From positions 56,230-120,229 of the forward strand of contig NZ_JAJFZK010000012.1 in NCBI RefSeq assembly GCF_020731355.1: a stretch of 64,000 nucleotides of DNA. The letters are read 5' to 3'. Positions within the stretch are counted from its first letter, which is position 1; every line of letters begins with the position of its first letter. Positions 41,084-50,396 of this stretch are shown piece by piece. The DNA is from Bacillus sp. REN16. GTDB lineage: Bacteria; Bacillota; Bacilli; Bacillales; Bacillaceae_L. Position numbers and translations under genes: made by a program. Under the pieces are notes generated by a model. The model was not told the origin of the DNA, ran no database searches, and saw only the letters and a list, made by a program, of their open reading frames with translations.

Positions 41084-42793
41084 TTAACGTAACTTTCGTG
41101 CACCTTCCTGCACCATTTCGATTTTCACTCCGCGGTCCAGTTTTCCTGCACTAAGAGCGATTGTAGCTACAGCAGTCCCAATCGAAATTAGTGATACAAA
41201 GAAGACGGCTACAATCAACGTAAGTGCCGGCGAGTTCGATTTCATTTCTAGTAAAAAGGATACAATTTTAAGGATAAATCCAAAAAAACCGCCTGCCTCT
41301 GGGAGAAAATCACTCACCTCAGTGGGGATGACGAGAATTCCAAATGGGATAACAGAAATAAACAAATAAATATATGACAGAATCATAAGCAATAGCCCTG
41401 GTACAAATTTTATTCGATTTTGGGGATTGGCTGGATTATATTTCGCCCCAAATGTCCCAATCCAAATCCCAATACCGCTAATCCCAATCGATACAACTGC
41501 ATTGATAATGACACCAATAAAAGAATAAAAAATTGACCAATTAAGTAAAATCCCAATCGCAATTTCAATAATCGAGAGTATAATCCATGGCAGTAGCCAG
41601 CTGATCCATAGCTTCCCAAGTGCAATTTGCGAGCCTTTTAGTGGGAGCATCCGCAAAATTGAAAGAGATTTCCCTTCCCTCGCAATTGCTGCTGCAGACA
41701 TGGAGCCATTAAACATTGCATAGATAAACAAAAAGATTCCTTGTGTAACCATCCAAGTAATATCGCTGTACTCTCTTAAATCTGCAATATTTACACCACT
41801 ACTTAAAAAACCAAAAATACCGAATATCGCAAAGAAGCCAATCGGCATGAAGACCATCCATTCCCGAAGGTCACGTTTAATTGTTTTCCATTCCTTTATA
41901 CCAACCGCAATGACTGGATGGGAAAGTGAAGCACCTCTTTCCCCCTTAACCTTTTTCTTTTTACCGCCTTCACTTAGACGGATCCACCCTGTTCGAAAGC
42001 CTTTTTCTACTAAAGCTGAAGAAAAAAGAGCAAGAAGTGCAGCAACAAGGATAAATAAAACCAATGGTAATAAAAGTCCCGCTGAACTTATTGTTGCTGA
42101 TGCAACCGCATCCCCGCCCCAGCTGAATGGTAGCCATTTTGGAAATGCAGGCAATTGTGTGATCGTCTCTTTTCCAATGGGTTCATCATAAAAGAAATTA
42201 GGAATTTGAAATAAAACATAGATAAATAATCCAGAAAGTGCACTCATAACCGTCATAAGTTCATTTGCACGACTTGCCGGTATAATTTGAATTAAACCTA
42301 GGTTAAATAAATAAGCTAGGGATAAACCAATAACCATATTTACAAAAAGAACAAGGAATAAAACCGGGTAATATAAAAAGCCCACACCTGCATGAATACC
42401 GTATGTCAACAGTGGTATGAAAGCTAACATAAATACAATAAGCGGGACCCCTACAAAGCTTTGGATATATTTCACCCAAAAGATGCTGCGAGTTTGAATA
42501 GGCAAAGTGAATAAAAAGGAAAGATCACTTTCCGAGTAAAGACTTTTAAATATTTGTGGAATCCCCATTAATAAAATCATCGAAATAGACATGAGTATGA
42601 TATATGGGAAAATTCCCTCGATTACATTAGGTTTTATAAAATCGGAAACTTCCCAAGCCATCTTCGAAAGCAACGCAACAAAAAAACCCACGACAAGCAC
42701 TGAAAGCGCCAAACCACCATATCCTTTTGCGCCCTTTGAACGAATTGAATTAATAAACATTCTCCATTGAACATGTAGTAATTTCTTCGTCAT
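41084..42793 (-). CDS. ABC exporter permease, large subunit
   Basis: A 569-residue protein with about twelve membrane segments in two halves, around a basic cytosolic loop (GGKKKKVKGERG, about 280). The first half shows SLYSESDLSFLFTLPIQTRSIFWVKY, and the second SILRMLPLKGSQIALGKL, both ABC-2 like features seen in large putative permease subunits of Firmicutes. The 4-bp overlap with the ATPase gene (ATGA) couples the two. Substrate unknown. Confidence 0.78.
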   Translation of the reverse strand: MTKKLLHVQWRMFINSIRSKGAKGYGGLALSVLVVGFFVALLSKMAWEVSDFIKPNVIEGIFPYIILMSISMILLMGIPQIFKSLYSESDLSFLFTLPIQTRSIFWVKYIQSFVGVPLIVFMLAFIPLLTYGIHAGVGFLYYPVLFLVLFVNMVIGLSLAYLFNLGLIQIIPASRANELMTVMSALSGLFIYVLFQIPNFFYDEPIGKETITQLPAFPKWLPFSWGGDAVASATISSAGLLLPLVLFILVAALLALFSSALVEKGFRTGWIRLSEGGKKKKVKGERGASLSHPVIAVGIKEWKTIKRDLREWMVFMPIGFFAIFGIFGFLSSGVNIADLREYSDITWMVTQGIFLFIYAMFNGSMSAAAIAREGKSLSILRMLPLKGSQIALGKLWISWLLPWIILSIIEIAIGILLNWSIFYSFIGVIINAVVSIGISGIGIWIGTFGAKYNPANPQNRIKFVPGLLLMILSYIYLFISVIPFGILVIPTEVSDFLPEAGGFFGFILKIVSFLLEMKSNSPALTLIVAVFFVSLISIGTAVATIALSAGKLDRGVKIEMVQEGARKLR

Positions 42794-43575
42794 TTCAACT
42801 CACCTTGCTCCTCTTTTGAAAGCTCCTGAATGAATGCCTTTGCATCCTCATCACCTGTTAATTCAAGGAAAATATCTTCAAGGCTTGCATCACTTCTACC
42901 CTCATGCTCTCTCAATTCTTTGATTGTTCCAAGAGCAATGACATCTCCATCCCGAATAATTCCGACACGATCACACATTTGCTCAGCAATCTCAAGGATA
43001 TGGGTCGTTAGGAAAACAGTTGTCCCCTGATTACAAATTTGACGCAAATGATTTTTTAACGTTCTTGCACTCTTTGGATCGAGACCAACAGTCGGTTCAT
43101 CAAGAAATAGAACATCGGGATCATGGATTAACGCCCCACATAAGGCAATTTTTTGTTTCATGCCATGTGAATATCCTTCAATTAATTCTTCTGCTCGATC
43201 TGTTAAGCCATACATTTGTAATAGTTCCTCTGCTTTCTTTTTAAAATCATCCTTTTGGATTTGAAAGACCGAGGCTACAAATTGGAGGAACTCCCAACCC
43301 GTTAATTTTGGATAAAGATTTGGTTGATCGGGAACATAGGCAATTTTCTTTTTTGCTTCGATTGGAGAATTCCATACATTAATACCGCCAATTTCGATTG
43401 AACCATTTGTTGGTTCCAATAGGCCTGTCATCATTTTTATTGTCGTCGTTTTTCCCGCACCATTTGGACCAAGAAAAGCAAATAACTCTCCTTGTTGTAC
43501 AGTTAAATTTAGATTTTTTACGGCTTGATAACTACCGTAACTTTTCGATAGATTTGTTATTTTAATAGCTTGCAT
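42790..43575 (-). CDS. ABC transporter ATP-binding protein
   Basis: The ATPase of the exporter, 261 residues. Walker A GPNGAGKTT (about 38), Q-loop AYVPDQPNLYPKLTG, signature GYSHGMKQK (about 133), Walker B VLFLDEPTVGLDPKS (about 152) and TTHILEIAE switch. The acidic C-terminus (ELTGDEDAK, then ELSKEEQGELK) is typical of ABC-2 ATPases. The ATG at 43575 follows GAGGGG; an upstream in-frame codon at 43599 is less likely. Confidence 0.9.
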   Translation of the reverse strand: MQAIKITNLSKSYGSYQAVKNLNLTVQQGELFAFLGPNGAGKTTTIKMMTGLLEPTNGSIEIGGINVWNSPIEAKKKIAYVPDQPNLYPKLTGWEFLQFVASVFQIQKDDFKKKAEELLQMYGLTDRAEELIEGYSHGMKQKIALCGALIHDPDVLFLDEPTVGLDPKSARTLKNHLRQICNQGTTVFLTTHILEIAEQMCDRVGIIRDGDVIALGTIKELREHEGRSDASLEDIFLELTGDEDAKAFIQELSKEEQGELK

Positions 43576-43651
43576 ATTGATATCCCCTCGCCCGTCCATT
43601 TTTGCTATATGTTTTTATTTACGATTCTTGTATGGAAAAGTTTCAAGAAAA

Positions 43652-45217
43652 TTACCAAATCACCTTCCAATTTTCATCAACCGTGGCTTCAATTGTTCCT
43701 CTTTCAAGGATGTAATTTGCAATCAACTCCGACATATCAAGGGGGATATCCTTAATAATTGGCTTATCCTTGAACATGATATATTCCCCGCCGCCACCTG
43801 CTCGGTAGTTATTCATGACCACATCATACTGACCATCTGGTTGAATGGGTTCACCTTTAAAGGTTAACTCTACAACACGCTTTCCAATTGGCTTTGAAAT
43901 ATCGAAAATATAGTCAATTCCTTCCCACATATCATAATTGTAATGCTGCGGCTTTGGTGTTGTGAAAGAAGGATTTACGATAACTTCACCATTTTCAACC
44001 ATAAAATAGCTTGCACTTCTTTCAAGTGCCTCCTTCAAGTCCTTCCCACAAATACGGATGACCTTTAGCGTGTTTGGATAAATATAATTAGATACGATGT
44101 CTCTCATTGTAATATTTGAAGGAAACCCCTTTGTGACATTGTTGAAAAAAGCTGTGGCTGAAATAGATACCTTCGCAACATCCAGTTGCACTTTATTTAT
44201 AAATTCAACAAGCGCATTGTCTTTAAGACGTGCTTTTAACGGATCATCAATTGTCATATTACCCTTTACCTGACCGATTGGTTGATCCAACCAATCTTGT
44301 GCATCAGATTCGTAATCATATACTAATTGAAGGGAGCTTTCATCCGTTTCGAGCTCATCAACTAAAATAAGTTCAGGCTTTGAATCGGAAATGGCCCACC
44401 TGCCATTATTTTTTGTTAGTGTAAAACTGACTTTTCCAATTGCTTGGCCATTGAAACTCGGCTGCACGATAGGCACACCGTTTATTTTTCCTGAAAGTGA
44501 CCGGTGTTGGTGGCCGGTTAATAACAGATCAATACCTTCAATTTCCTTAACAATCCGGTACCCCTGGTTTTCCCCTGTCTGCTTTTCAGTAGGTTCGCCT
44601 GTCTCAAGATTTGCTTCAAACCCACCATGGTAGGAAACAATCATTACATCCGGATTTTCCTGATTATGAATTTTTTCCACCCATTTTTTTGTTGATTCAA
44701 ATGCATCATCAAATGTTAATCCTTTAATATGTTCAGGATTCTCCCAGTTTGGGATATAGTGAGTAGTTACACCTAGAATCGCAGCCTTTATTCCATCCTC
44801 AAGCTCAATAATGGTATATGGTTTACCAATAAAAGGCTCCCCATCTTCATCTAAAATATTTGCAGAAAGCCACGGAAAATTAGATTCATATATCGCTTGT
44901 TGTAATACTTCCATTCCATAATTGAATTCATGATTTCCAATTACTGCAGCATCGTAATTTAAATCATTTAATAATGTAATCATTGGATTGGGCTTATGAC
45001 GATTGGAACGTACATAGTGATATGTAAATGGCGTTCCTTGGATTAAGTCTCCATTATCTACAACGATTGTGTTCCTATTTTTTCTTCTCTCCTCTTTAAT
45101 GACCGTTGCAATTTTAGCAAGTCCTAGTCCAACAGCCTCATTGTTCCCATAATTAATCGGAAAAATATTACCGTGAACATCACTTGTTTCAAGAACTGTA
45201 ATTGTAAGAGATTTCAT
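43652..45217 (-). CDS. Bifunctional metallophosphatase/5'-nucleotidase (UshA/YfkN-like), without signal peptide
   Basis: A two-domain phosphoesterase of 521 residues. The metallophosphatase part has all five blocks: LETSDVHGNIFP (about 10), VDNGDLIQGTP, AAVIGNHEFNYG, VSYHGGFE and LTGHQHRSL. The 5'-nucleotidase C domain follows (about 320-500, NMTIDDP, LYP-like YIYPNTLKVIRICGKDLKEAL, MNNYRAGGGGEY). Relatives usually are exported and anchored to the wall; this protein starts directly with the first domain, so it appears cytoplasmic. Substrate may be nucleotides or 2',3'-cyclic nucleotides. Confidence 0.87.
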   Translation of the reverse strand: MKSLTITVLETSDVHGNIFPINYGNNEAVGLGLAKIATVIKEERRKNRNTIVVDNGDLIQGTPFTYHYVRSNRHKPNPMITLLNDLNYDAAVIGNHEFNYGMEVLQQAIYESNFPWLSANILDEDGEPFIGKPYTIIELEDGIKAAILGVTTHYIPNWENPEHIKGLTFDDAFESTKKWVEKIHNQENPDVMIVSYHGGFEANLETGEPTEKQTGENQGYRIVKEIEGIDLLLTGHQHRSLSGKINGVPIVQPSFNGQAIGKVSFTLTKNNGRWAISDSKPELILVDELETDESSLQLVYDYESDAQDWLDQPIGQVKGNMTIDDPLKARLKDNALVEFINKVQLDVAKVSISATAFFNNVTKGFPSNITMRDIVSNYIYPNTLKVIRICGKDLKEALERSASYFMVENGEVIVNPSFTTPKPQHYNYDMWEGIDYIFDISKPIGKRVVELTFKGEPIQPDGQYDVVMNNYRAGGGGEYIMFKDKPIIKDIPLDMSELIANYILERGTIEATVDENWKVIW

Positions 45218-45303
45218 CTTTGTTACCTCATTTATATAGGATCAATTTTTAGTATACACAAATTAACGAATTTAGGAGAGAACGAAATTGTAATCTTTTA
45301 CAT

Positions 45304-45334
45304 AAAAAAGCACTTCCCAGTTAAAAGAAGTGCT
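45304..45334 (-). terminator. Terminator of the aldo-keto reductase gene
   Basis: On the minus strand AGCACTTC and GAAGTGCT pair around a 10-nt loop and are followed by TTTTTTATG. Confidence 0.8.
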
Positions 45335-45377
45335 GATTACCTATTTTTCATGTCAGTGGATTCGGCTATTTTACAAT

Positions 45378-46325
45378 TTACACGGTTAAGATAGCTTCAA
45401 TCCTTTTAATTTCGTCAAATCCCAGAACAAGCTCCGAGCCTCTCGCATTTGACTCAATTTGTTCCGGATTTGTTGCACCAACAAGAGTACTTGCAATATT
45501 ATGCTGTCTTAAAATCCATGAAAGGGCTAATTCAGGTAAAGAAACGCCTAATTCATTTGAAAATTCCTCAAGCCGGTCTAACTTCGCTGATACAATTCCA
45601 TCAATGATGTTTTTCACCCATGTATTCACCTGAGAGTTTGCGCCCCTGCTTCCAGAAGGAATTGTGCCACCTCTATATTTTCCTGTCAATACACCTTGGG
45701 CAAGCGGAGAATAAACTACCTGTGAAATTCCATTTTTTTCACAGACCGGGATAATTTCATCCTCTATATCGCGATGAAGCATATTATATTGAGGCTGATT
45801 GACAATTATTCGATCTAATAAATATTTATCAGCAATCCCAATCGCTTCTTGAATTTGAGCTGCACTCCACTCGCTTACACCTACATATAAAATTTTTCCT
45901 TGTCGAATTAAATCGTCAATTGCGCGCAGTGTCTCATCCAAAGGAGTATCCTCGTCATAACGATGACAATAAAACACATCCACATAATCTAAATCCATAC
46001 GTTTTAAACTTGCATGTACTTGCTCGATGACATGCTTTCTAGACAATCCCCTATCGTTGGGTCCATCCCCCATTACTCCAAATGCCTTTGTTGTTATACA
46101 ATAGGATTCCCGTGGGTATTCTTTTAACGCACTTGCTAATATTCGTTCCGCTTCTCCCCGCTCATACACATTAGCAGAATCAAAAAAATTTATACCAAGT
46201 TCATACGCTTTATGAACGGTTTTCGCTGCCATTTTTTCATCTACCGTTTTACCAAAAGTAAGCCAACTTCCCAAACTAATTTCACTAACCTTAAGCCCTG
46301 AACGACCTAATTTTCTGTATTTCAC
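45378..46325 (-). CDS. Aldo/keto reductase, Kv-beta-like
   Basis: An NADPH-dependent oxidoreductase of 315 residues. The catalytic tetrad is visible: Asp in INFFDSANVYERGEAE, Tyr in the same motif, Lys in YCITTKAFG and His in VDVFYCHRYDEDTP. C-terminal cofactor motifs are STLVGATNPEQIESNA. The closest class by feel is the voltage-gated potassium channel beta-like AKR6 group. Two starts are possible; GTG at 46325 lies 9 nt after AAGGAGG, whereas the ATG at 46334 overlaps that site. Confidence 0.9.
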   Translation of the reverse strand: MKYRKLGRSGLKVSEISLGSWLTFGKTVDEKMAAKTVHKAYELGINFFDSANVYERGEAERILASALKEYPRESYCITTKAFGVMGDGPNDRGLSRKHVIEQVHASLKRMDLDYVDVFYCHRYDEDTPLDETLRAIDDLIRQGKILYVGVSEWSAAQIQEAIGIADKYLLDRIIVNQPQYNMLHRDIEDEIIPVCEKNGISQVVYSPLAQGVLTGKYRGGTIPSGSRGANSQVNTWVKNIIDGIVSAKLDRLEEFSNELGVSLPELALSWILRQHNIASTLVGATNPEQIESNARGSELVLGFDEIKRIEAILTV

Positions 46326-46548
46326 TCTTATCATCCTCCTTACTTGCGATTACAGTCTTACCATTAAACTTATCAGAAATTTCAAACAAGGTAAAGTGAA
46401 TGTAGGAAAATTCGTGATGTGTTAACCTGCCTTGATTTTCCTTATTTTATTTTGAACTTTTGCTTTACAAAAATGGAAAAAAGGTTTTTCATAGAGGAAA
46501 GGATTAAAATGATCAAGAGGAAAGTCAGCAAAGGGGAATAAAATAAAA

Positions 46549-47781
46549 ATGCTCGCGGTAAAAACACAAGCTGCTCGTCCAGAACCAGATACGAATAAAA
46601 CAATATATGGAATCTTATTTATAATTGGATTTTGTCACATGCTTAATGACTCCATCCAAGCCATCATCCCGGCAATGTTTCCAATTTTAGAACGTTCCAT
46701 GGGATTGTCATTTACACAACTTGGATTAATTTCCTTCGCCTTGCAGATTGTAGCATCTGTTGCGCAACCAGTAGTAGGCTGGTATACAGATAAAAAACCA
46801 ATGCCATATGCTTTACCAATTGGGTTGACCTCCACCTTTTTTGGTGTAATTGGATTGGCATTAGCTCCTAACTTTTCAACTATTATTCTGTCTGTCCTAT
46901 TTATTGGTGTCGGATCTGCCGTGTTCCATCCTGAGGGCTCCCGCGTTGCCTACATGGCAGCCGGTGATCGACGCGGATTGGCACAATCCATTTATCAGGT
47001 TGGCGGAAACTCCGGGCAGGCGCTTGCACCTGTCATTACCGCATTGATCCTCGTACCACTTGGACAATTTGGGGCAATTTGGTTTTCGTTAGTTGCAGCA
47101 CTCGCTGTTGGTTTACTAGTGTATATCGCAGGCTGGTATGCTCGGACTCTTAAAACAATTGAGATACAAAAGAAGGTAAAGAAAGCAATATCAACAGTAC
47201 CGCGAAACACGAAAGCTATTAAACTAGCATTAGTGGTACTTGTACTTTTTGTTTTTGCACGTACGTGGTATATGTCAAGCATCACTAACTTTTACTCATT
47301 TTATGTCATCGAAAAGTATGGATATACCATTTCACAAGCGCAGATTTATATTTTCCTATTCTTAGCAACTGGTGCACTGGGAACCTTCTTTGGCGGACCA
47401 CTGGCTGATAAGTTTGGAAAACGAAACGTCATTATCGCCTCTTTATTGGGCACAGCACCATTAGCTCTGATTCTGCCGTATGTCGGGCCACATGTTGCGA
47501 TTGTGCTAGTGACAGTGATCGGATTTATTCTGTTATCAAGCTTCTCTGTATCCGTCGTGTATGCACAAGAATTAATGCCAGGAAAGATCGGAATGGTGTC
47601 TGGATTAATTGTAGGTCTTGCCTTTGGTATGGGAGCGATCGGTGGCGTTGCGATTGGCTCTATCATTGATGCAATCGGATTAACACCAACCATCATCATG
47701 ATGGCCTTCCTCCCTCTGCTCGGATTCATGGCCTTCTTATTGCCAACCGATAAAAAATTAAATGAATGGAATAATGCTTAA
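46549..47781 (+). CDS. MFS transporter, fosmidomycin resistance (Fsr) type
   Basis: A twelve-helix major facilitator protein of 410 residues. Fsr-type features are GFCHMLNDSIQAIIPAMFP in helix 1 (NxxxQ/DxxQ), FALQIVASVAQPVVGWYTDKKP for the first loop, GVGSAVFHPEGSRVA and later GGPLADKFGKRN. Known members export fosmidomycin and other compounds; the natural substrate here is unknown. The start at 46549 follows GGGGAATAA at a rather long distance, so a small shift is possible. It ends with a strong terminator. Confidence 0.88.
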   Translation: MLAVKTQAARPEPDTNKTIYGILFIIGFCHMLNDSIQAIIPAMFPILERSMGLSFTQLGLISFALQIVASVAQPVVGWYTDKKPMPYALPIGLTSTFFGVIGLALAPNFSTIILSVLFIGVGSAVFHPEGSRVAYMAAGDRRGLAQSIYQVGGNSGQALAPVITALILVPLGQFGAIWFSLVAALAVGLLVYIAGWYARTLKTIEIQKKVKKAISTVPRNTKAIKLALVVLVLFVFARTWYMSSITNFYSFYVIEKYGYTISQAQIYIFLFLATGALGTFFGGPLADKFGKRNVIIASLLGTAPLALILPYVGPHVAIVLVTVIGFILLSSFSVSVVYAQELMPGKIGMVSGLIVGLAFGMGAIGGVAIGSIIDAIGLTPTIIMMAFLPLLGFMAFLLPTDKKLNEWNNA

Positions 47782-47791
47782 TTCGTTTGCA

Positions 47792-47814
47792 AAGGACGCT
47801 CCCCGAGCGTCCTT
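47792..47814 (+). terminator. Terminator of the Fsr-like gene
   Basis: AAGGACGCTC and GAGCGTCCTT form a perfect 10-bp stem with a 3-nt loop, followed by TTGGTTTG. Confidence 0.85.
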
Positions 47815-47825
47815 TTGGTTTGTAT

Positions 47826-48080
47826 TTATGATTTGAAGCTGACTTTTTGAAGTGCGAAAAATAACATGACTCTCTTTAAAAACTGACGAAAAAGTGAATG
47901 GTTTCGTTCTGCTGCTTCTGCTCGTTGATAGATATTTATAAGTTCATCAAGTTCTTGACTGCATTCAATTGTTTCATTACTTGTAAACCCCGTACTATTA
48001 GCGATTATGATCATTTCTTCTCTTTTTCTATCAATTTCCTCTAATAGTATCTGTTTGTAATCTATACATCTGGTTTCCAA
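47826..48080 (-). CDS. spo0E: Spo0E, Spo0A~P aspartyl phosphatase
   Basis: Dephosphorylates Spo0A~P and so holds back sporulation. The protein of 84 residues has the Spo0E family motif SQELDELINIYQ (about 43-54) preceded by an IDRKREEMIIIA helix, two helices forming a hairpin. Length is as in B. subtilis Spo0E (85), and position close to mtnD and motAB matches the B. subtilis order from memory. The TTG at 48080 is favoured because AAAGGAG lies 8 nt before; a GTG at 48101 has no site. A perfect 18-bp palindrome lies 22 bp upstream. Confidence 0.82.
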   Translation of the reverse strand: METRCIDYKQILLEEIDRKREEMIIIANSTGFTSNETIECSQELDELINIYQRAEAAERNHSLFRQFLKRVMLFFALQKVSFKS

Positions 48081-48102
48081 AACTTCCACTCCTTTATTCA
48101 CA

Positions 48103-48120
48103 CGTTAGAAGATTCTAACG
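48103..48120. promoter_or_regulatory. Perfect palindrome upstream of spo0E
   Basis: CGTTAGAA-GA-TTCTAACG lies 22 bp upstream of the spo0E TTG start, followed at 48123-48141 by a second inverted repeat GCATAC/GTATGC. Operator or mRNA hairpin; the cognate factor is not recognised. Confidence 0.4.
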
Positions 48121-48341
48121 CCGCATACAACTATCGTATGCCAACCAATACTACCTTTGGTGCATTCCTAGTTGCTACTCTATGAATTATTACAAAATCT
48201 ACTATTTATGTAAATAGATTCGCAAAAATAGACATTTTTTTCTTTAAAAAATTTACAAAATTGTGTACTAAATCGCTTCCATTCCGCATTTCATGTTTTT
48301 TCGACACTTAAAATATACAGGAACCGACATATTTTTTTCAT

Positions 48342-48370
48342 AAAAAAACCTATGGGTATTACACCCATAG
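48342..48370 (-). terminator. Terminator of the cbpA-like gene
   Basis: On the minus strand CTATGGGT and ACCCATAG pair around a 5-nt loop and are followed by GTTTTTTT. Confidence 0.85.
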
Positions 48371-48384
48371 TCCTAAACATCTTC

Positions 48385-49014
48385 TTATTTAATTCGGTCG
48401 ATATGTGTAACGCGAAATTCCTTTGCTTCTAGTTTTTGTTTAACCTCTTGAATCTTATCTTCACTTAATGATCCTGGTAGATTTAAAATAATTCGGCGGA
48501 GATACTTTTCACCATTATCTAGCGTAAGCATGCCGTCTATATTAATATCCCGTATAAGCGTAACAAGCTCTTTGATCGCTCCTTTATGCTCGATTGTGGC
48601 GATTGTTAATGTATATCCTCCTGTTTTCATACCAAACGAATCCTCAAGAACATCCATTACATTTGCATGTGTAATGATCCCCTGAAACTCGTTTTCCGCA
48701 TTCAGCACTGCAATAAATGGTAGGCGGCGAATCGTTAAGAACGTCTTAAAAAAGGAATCCTCCTCGTAAACAAACGCATCCTTGCTTTCAACAAGTGCAG
48801 ATATATTCGCATTTGCTTCCCCATTTTTTTCATATAAGTACTCTAAAATGTCCACTTTATATATTAATCCTTCAAATGCTGTACCATTTTCCGACAATAC
48901 CGGCACTGAACGAAATCCAGATTCATTTAAAAGTTGAAGGGCTTGTTGAATTGTAAATTTGTTATCACAATATTTTACATCTGATTTTTGGACAAAATTA
49001 TAACGAATTTTCAT
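48385..49014 (-). CDS. CBS and ACT domain protein, CbpA-like c-di-AMP receptor
   Basis: A 209-residue soluble protein with two CBS motifs (about 10-60: FTIQQALQLLNESGFRSVPVL; about 75-130: SFFKTFLTIRRLPFIAVL, FQGIITHANVMDVLE) and a C-terminal ACT-like domain (YTLTIATIEHKGAIKELVTLI...). This order is that of CbpA, a c-di-AMP binding protein described in Listeria, as I recall; ligand binding here is inferred. The ATG at 49014 follows GAGGAGTGGAG. A KtrD potassium transporter, another possible c-di-AMP-related protein, is at the right edge of the window. Confidence 0.75.
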   Translation of the reverse strand: MKIRYNFVQKSDVKYCDNKFTIQQALQLLNESGFRSVPVLSENGTAFEGLIYKVDILEYLYEKNGEANANISALVESKDAFVYEEDSFFKTFLTIRRLPFIAVLNAENEFQGIITHANVMDVLEDSFGMKTGGYTLTIATIEHKGAIKELVTLIRDINIDGMLTLDNGEKYLRRIILNLPGSLSEDKIQEVKQKLEAKEFRVTHIDRIK

Positions 49015-49149
49015 TTTCTCCACTCCTCAATTTATATAGAAGAAAAACGTAATCACCTTTATTATATGCATTAAAAAGTGAGTATTCCAATGAACAAAAA
49101 TGTAACATATCCTCCAAGGAAAGTAAAGAATTTTCTTACTATTTAGATA

Positions 49150-49193
49150 AAAAAAGAGACACCATGAAAATGCTCCATAGAGTCTCTCTTTTT
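49150..49193 (-). terminator. Terminator of the mtnWXBD operon
   Basis: AAAAAGAGAC and GTCTCTCTTTTT form a 9-10-bp stem with an AT/GC mixed loop, just after the mtnD stop. Confidence 0.6.
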
Positions 49194-49195
49194 CC

Positions 49196-49738
49196 TTAGT
49201 TTTGTGCGAATTCTGGGTCTTGGATTGGATGTGCCACCCAACCATCTGGATCAATAAATAATCGTACTGCGACCACTTCACGATCATCCATAAGAGTGAA
49301 GAAGTGAGGAGTCTCAACAGGTACAGAAATAACATCGCCAGCTTCTAGTTCAACATCAAAGTAACCAGTGTCACCGCTGCCTTTTATGATAAAAATTCCG
49401 TGTCCGGCTACGATTGCACGAACTTCATCCTCTGTGTGAACATGTACTTGTTCAAATTTTTTTAAAAGTTCATCCAAATTTGGAGTTGCATCTGATAATG
49501 CGATTACGTCCCAGTTTTGATATCCATTACGTTCACCAAGAGATTTGATTTCATTTTCATAAATGGAAAGGATTTGTTCTTTTTGTTCATCATTGATTTT
49601 GCAGTTCCCTTTTAATTCGGCTGGTAGTTTGCTAGTATCCCAATGCTCATAAAGGACACCTTGATCCTGCAAGAATGCGGCAACCTTTTCTTGACCTTCT
49701 AATCTTTCACCTGTGTTACGTAATTTAATATTTGCCAT
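49196..49738 (-). CDS. mtnD: Acireductone dioxygenase
   Basis: Oxidises the acireductone of the methionine salvage pathway to 2-oxo-4-methylthiobutyrate and formate (Fe form). The 180-residue cupin has its metal ligands in EQVHVHTEDEVRAIVAGHG (H-x-H-x4-E) and the later His in VPVETPHFFTL. The ATG at 49738 follows AGAGGTG. It is the last gene of the S-box controlled mtnW-X-B-D operon, 31 bp after mtnB. Confidence 0.95.
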   Translation of the reverse strand: MANIKLRNTGERLEGQEKVAAFLQDQGVLYEHWDTSKLPAELKGNCKINDEQKEQILSIYENEIKSLGERNGYQNWDVIALSDATPNLDELLKKFEQVHVHTEDEVRAIVAGHGIFIIKGSGDTGYFDVELEAGDVISVPVETPHFFTLMDDREVVAVRLFIDPDGWVAHPIQDPEFAQN

Positions 49739-49769
49739 TTTCAACACCTCTATTTTATTTTTATTCTAT

Positions 49770-50396
49770 TTAAACCCTTGCTATTAAGGGGTTTAATGCT
49801 AATAGTTTCAAATGATAGCTAAAAAGGAATTCGTATGCCTCAAGATGTTTTTTTGCCTCAAATGCATTTTTAGCCCAAACTGTGATACCGTGATTTCGAA
49901 TTAAGACTGCACCAAAGTCACTGGTAACATGCTCACTAAAATTTCGAGCAAGTGTCGGAATATCAGCATCATTTTTGATAATTGGAATTCGCACTTCTGC
50001 ATCTTCATCCCATAATCCAAGGGCCTTAATAATTTCCTGACCTTTAAAAACAACCTCTCCCCTATCGGCATAGACCTCCGAAATAACATTGTTATCAACA
50101 GTATGGACATGGAGACTGCAGCCCGCATTTGTTTTGTTATAAATTTCAACATGTAAAAGGGTTTCTGCCGAAGGCTTTAAATGAGTAGGAGTAACTGGGT
50201 ATCCCGCTCCATCCACTAATAAGAAATCCTCATCCGTTCGTTTTTTCTTATCCTTGCCACTTGCTGTTACCAGGAAGGTTGTCGGATGGTCGGATACCTT
50301 GATTGCCAAATTTCCACTGGTCCCCATGAACCAATCACGACTTGCAAGTTCATCCTTTATATCTGCAAGCTCTGTCCATTGTTTAATCTTAAGCAT
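49770..50396 (-). CDS. mtnB: Methylthioribulose-1-phosphate dehydratase
   Basis: A class II aldolase-like zinc dehydratase of 208 residues acting after MtnA. Metal ligands are in [12 protein letters not shown] (HxH) and the later NHGITVWAK; the substrate loop [12 protein letters not shown] and LVTASGKDK are typical. The ATG at 50396 overlaps the mtnX stop by 8 bp (ATGCTTAA), with AAGGAG 10 nt upstream within mtnX. Confidence 0.94.
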   Translation of the reverse strand: MLKIKQWTELADIKDELASRDWFMGTSGNLAIKVSDHPTTFLVTASGKDKKKRTDEDFLLVDGAGYPVTPTHLKPSAETLLHVEIYNKTNAGCSLHVHTVDNNVISEVYADRGEVVFKGQEIIKALGLWDEDAEVRIPIIKNDADIPTLARNFSEHVTSDFGAVLIRNHGITVWAKNAFEAKKHLEAYEFLFSYHLKLLALNPLIARV

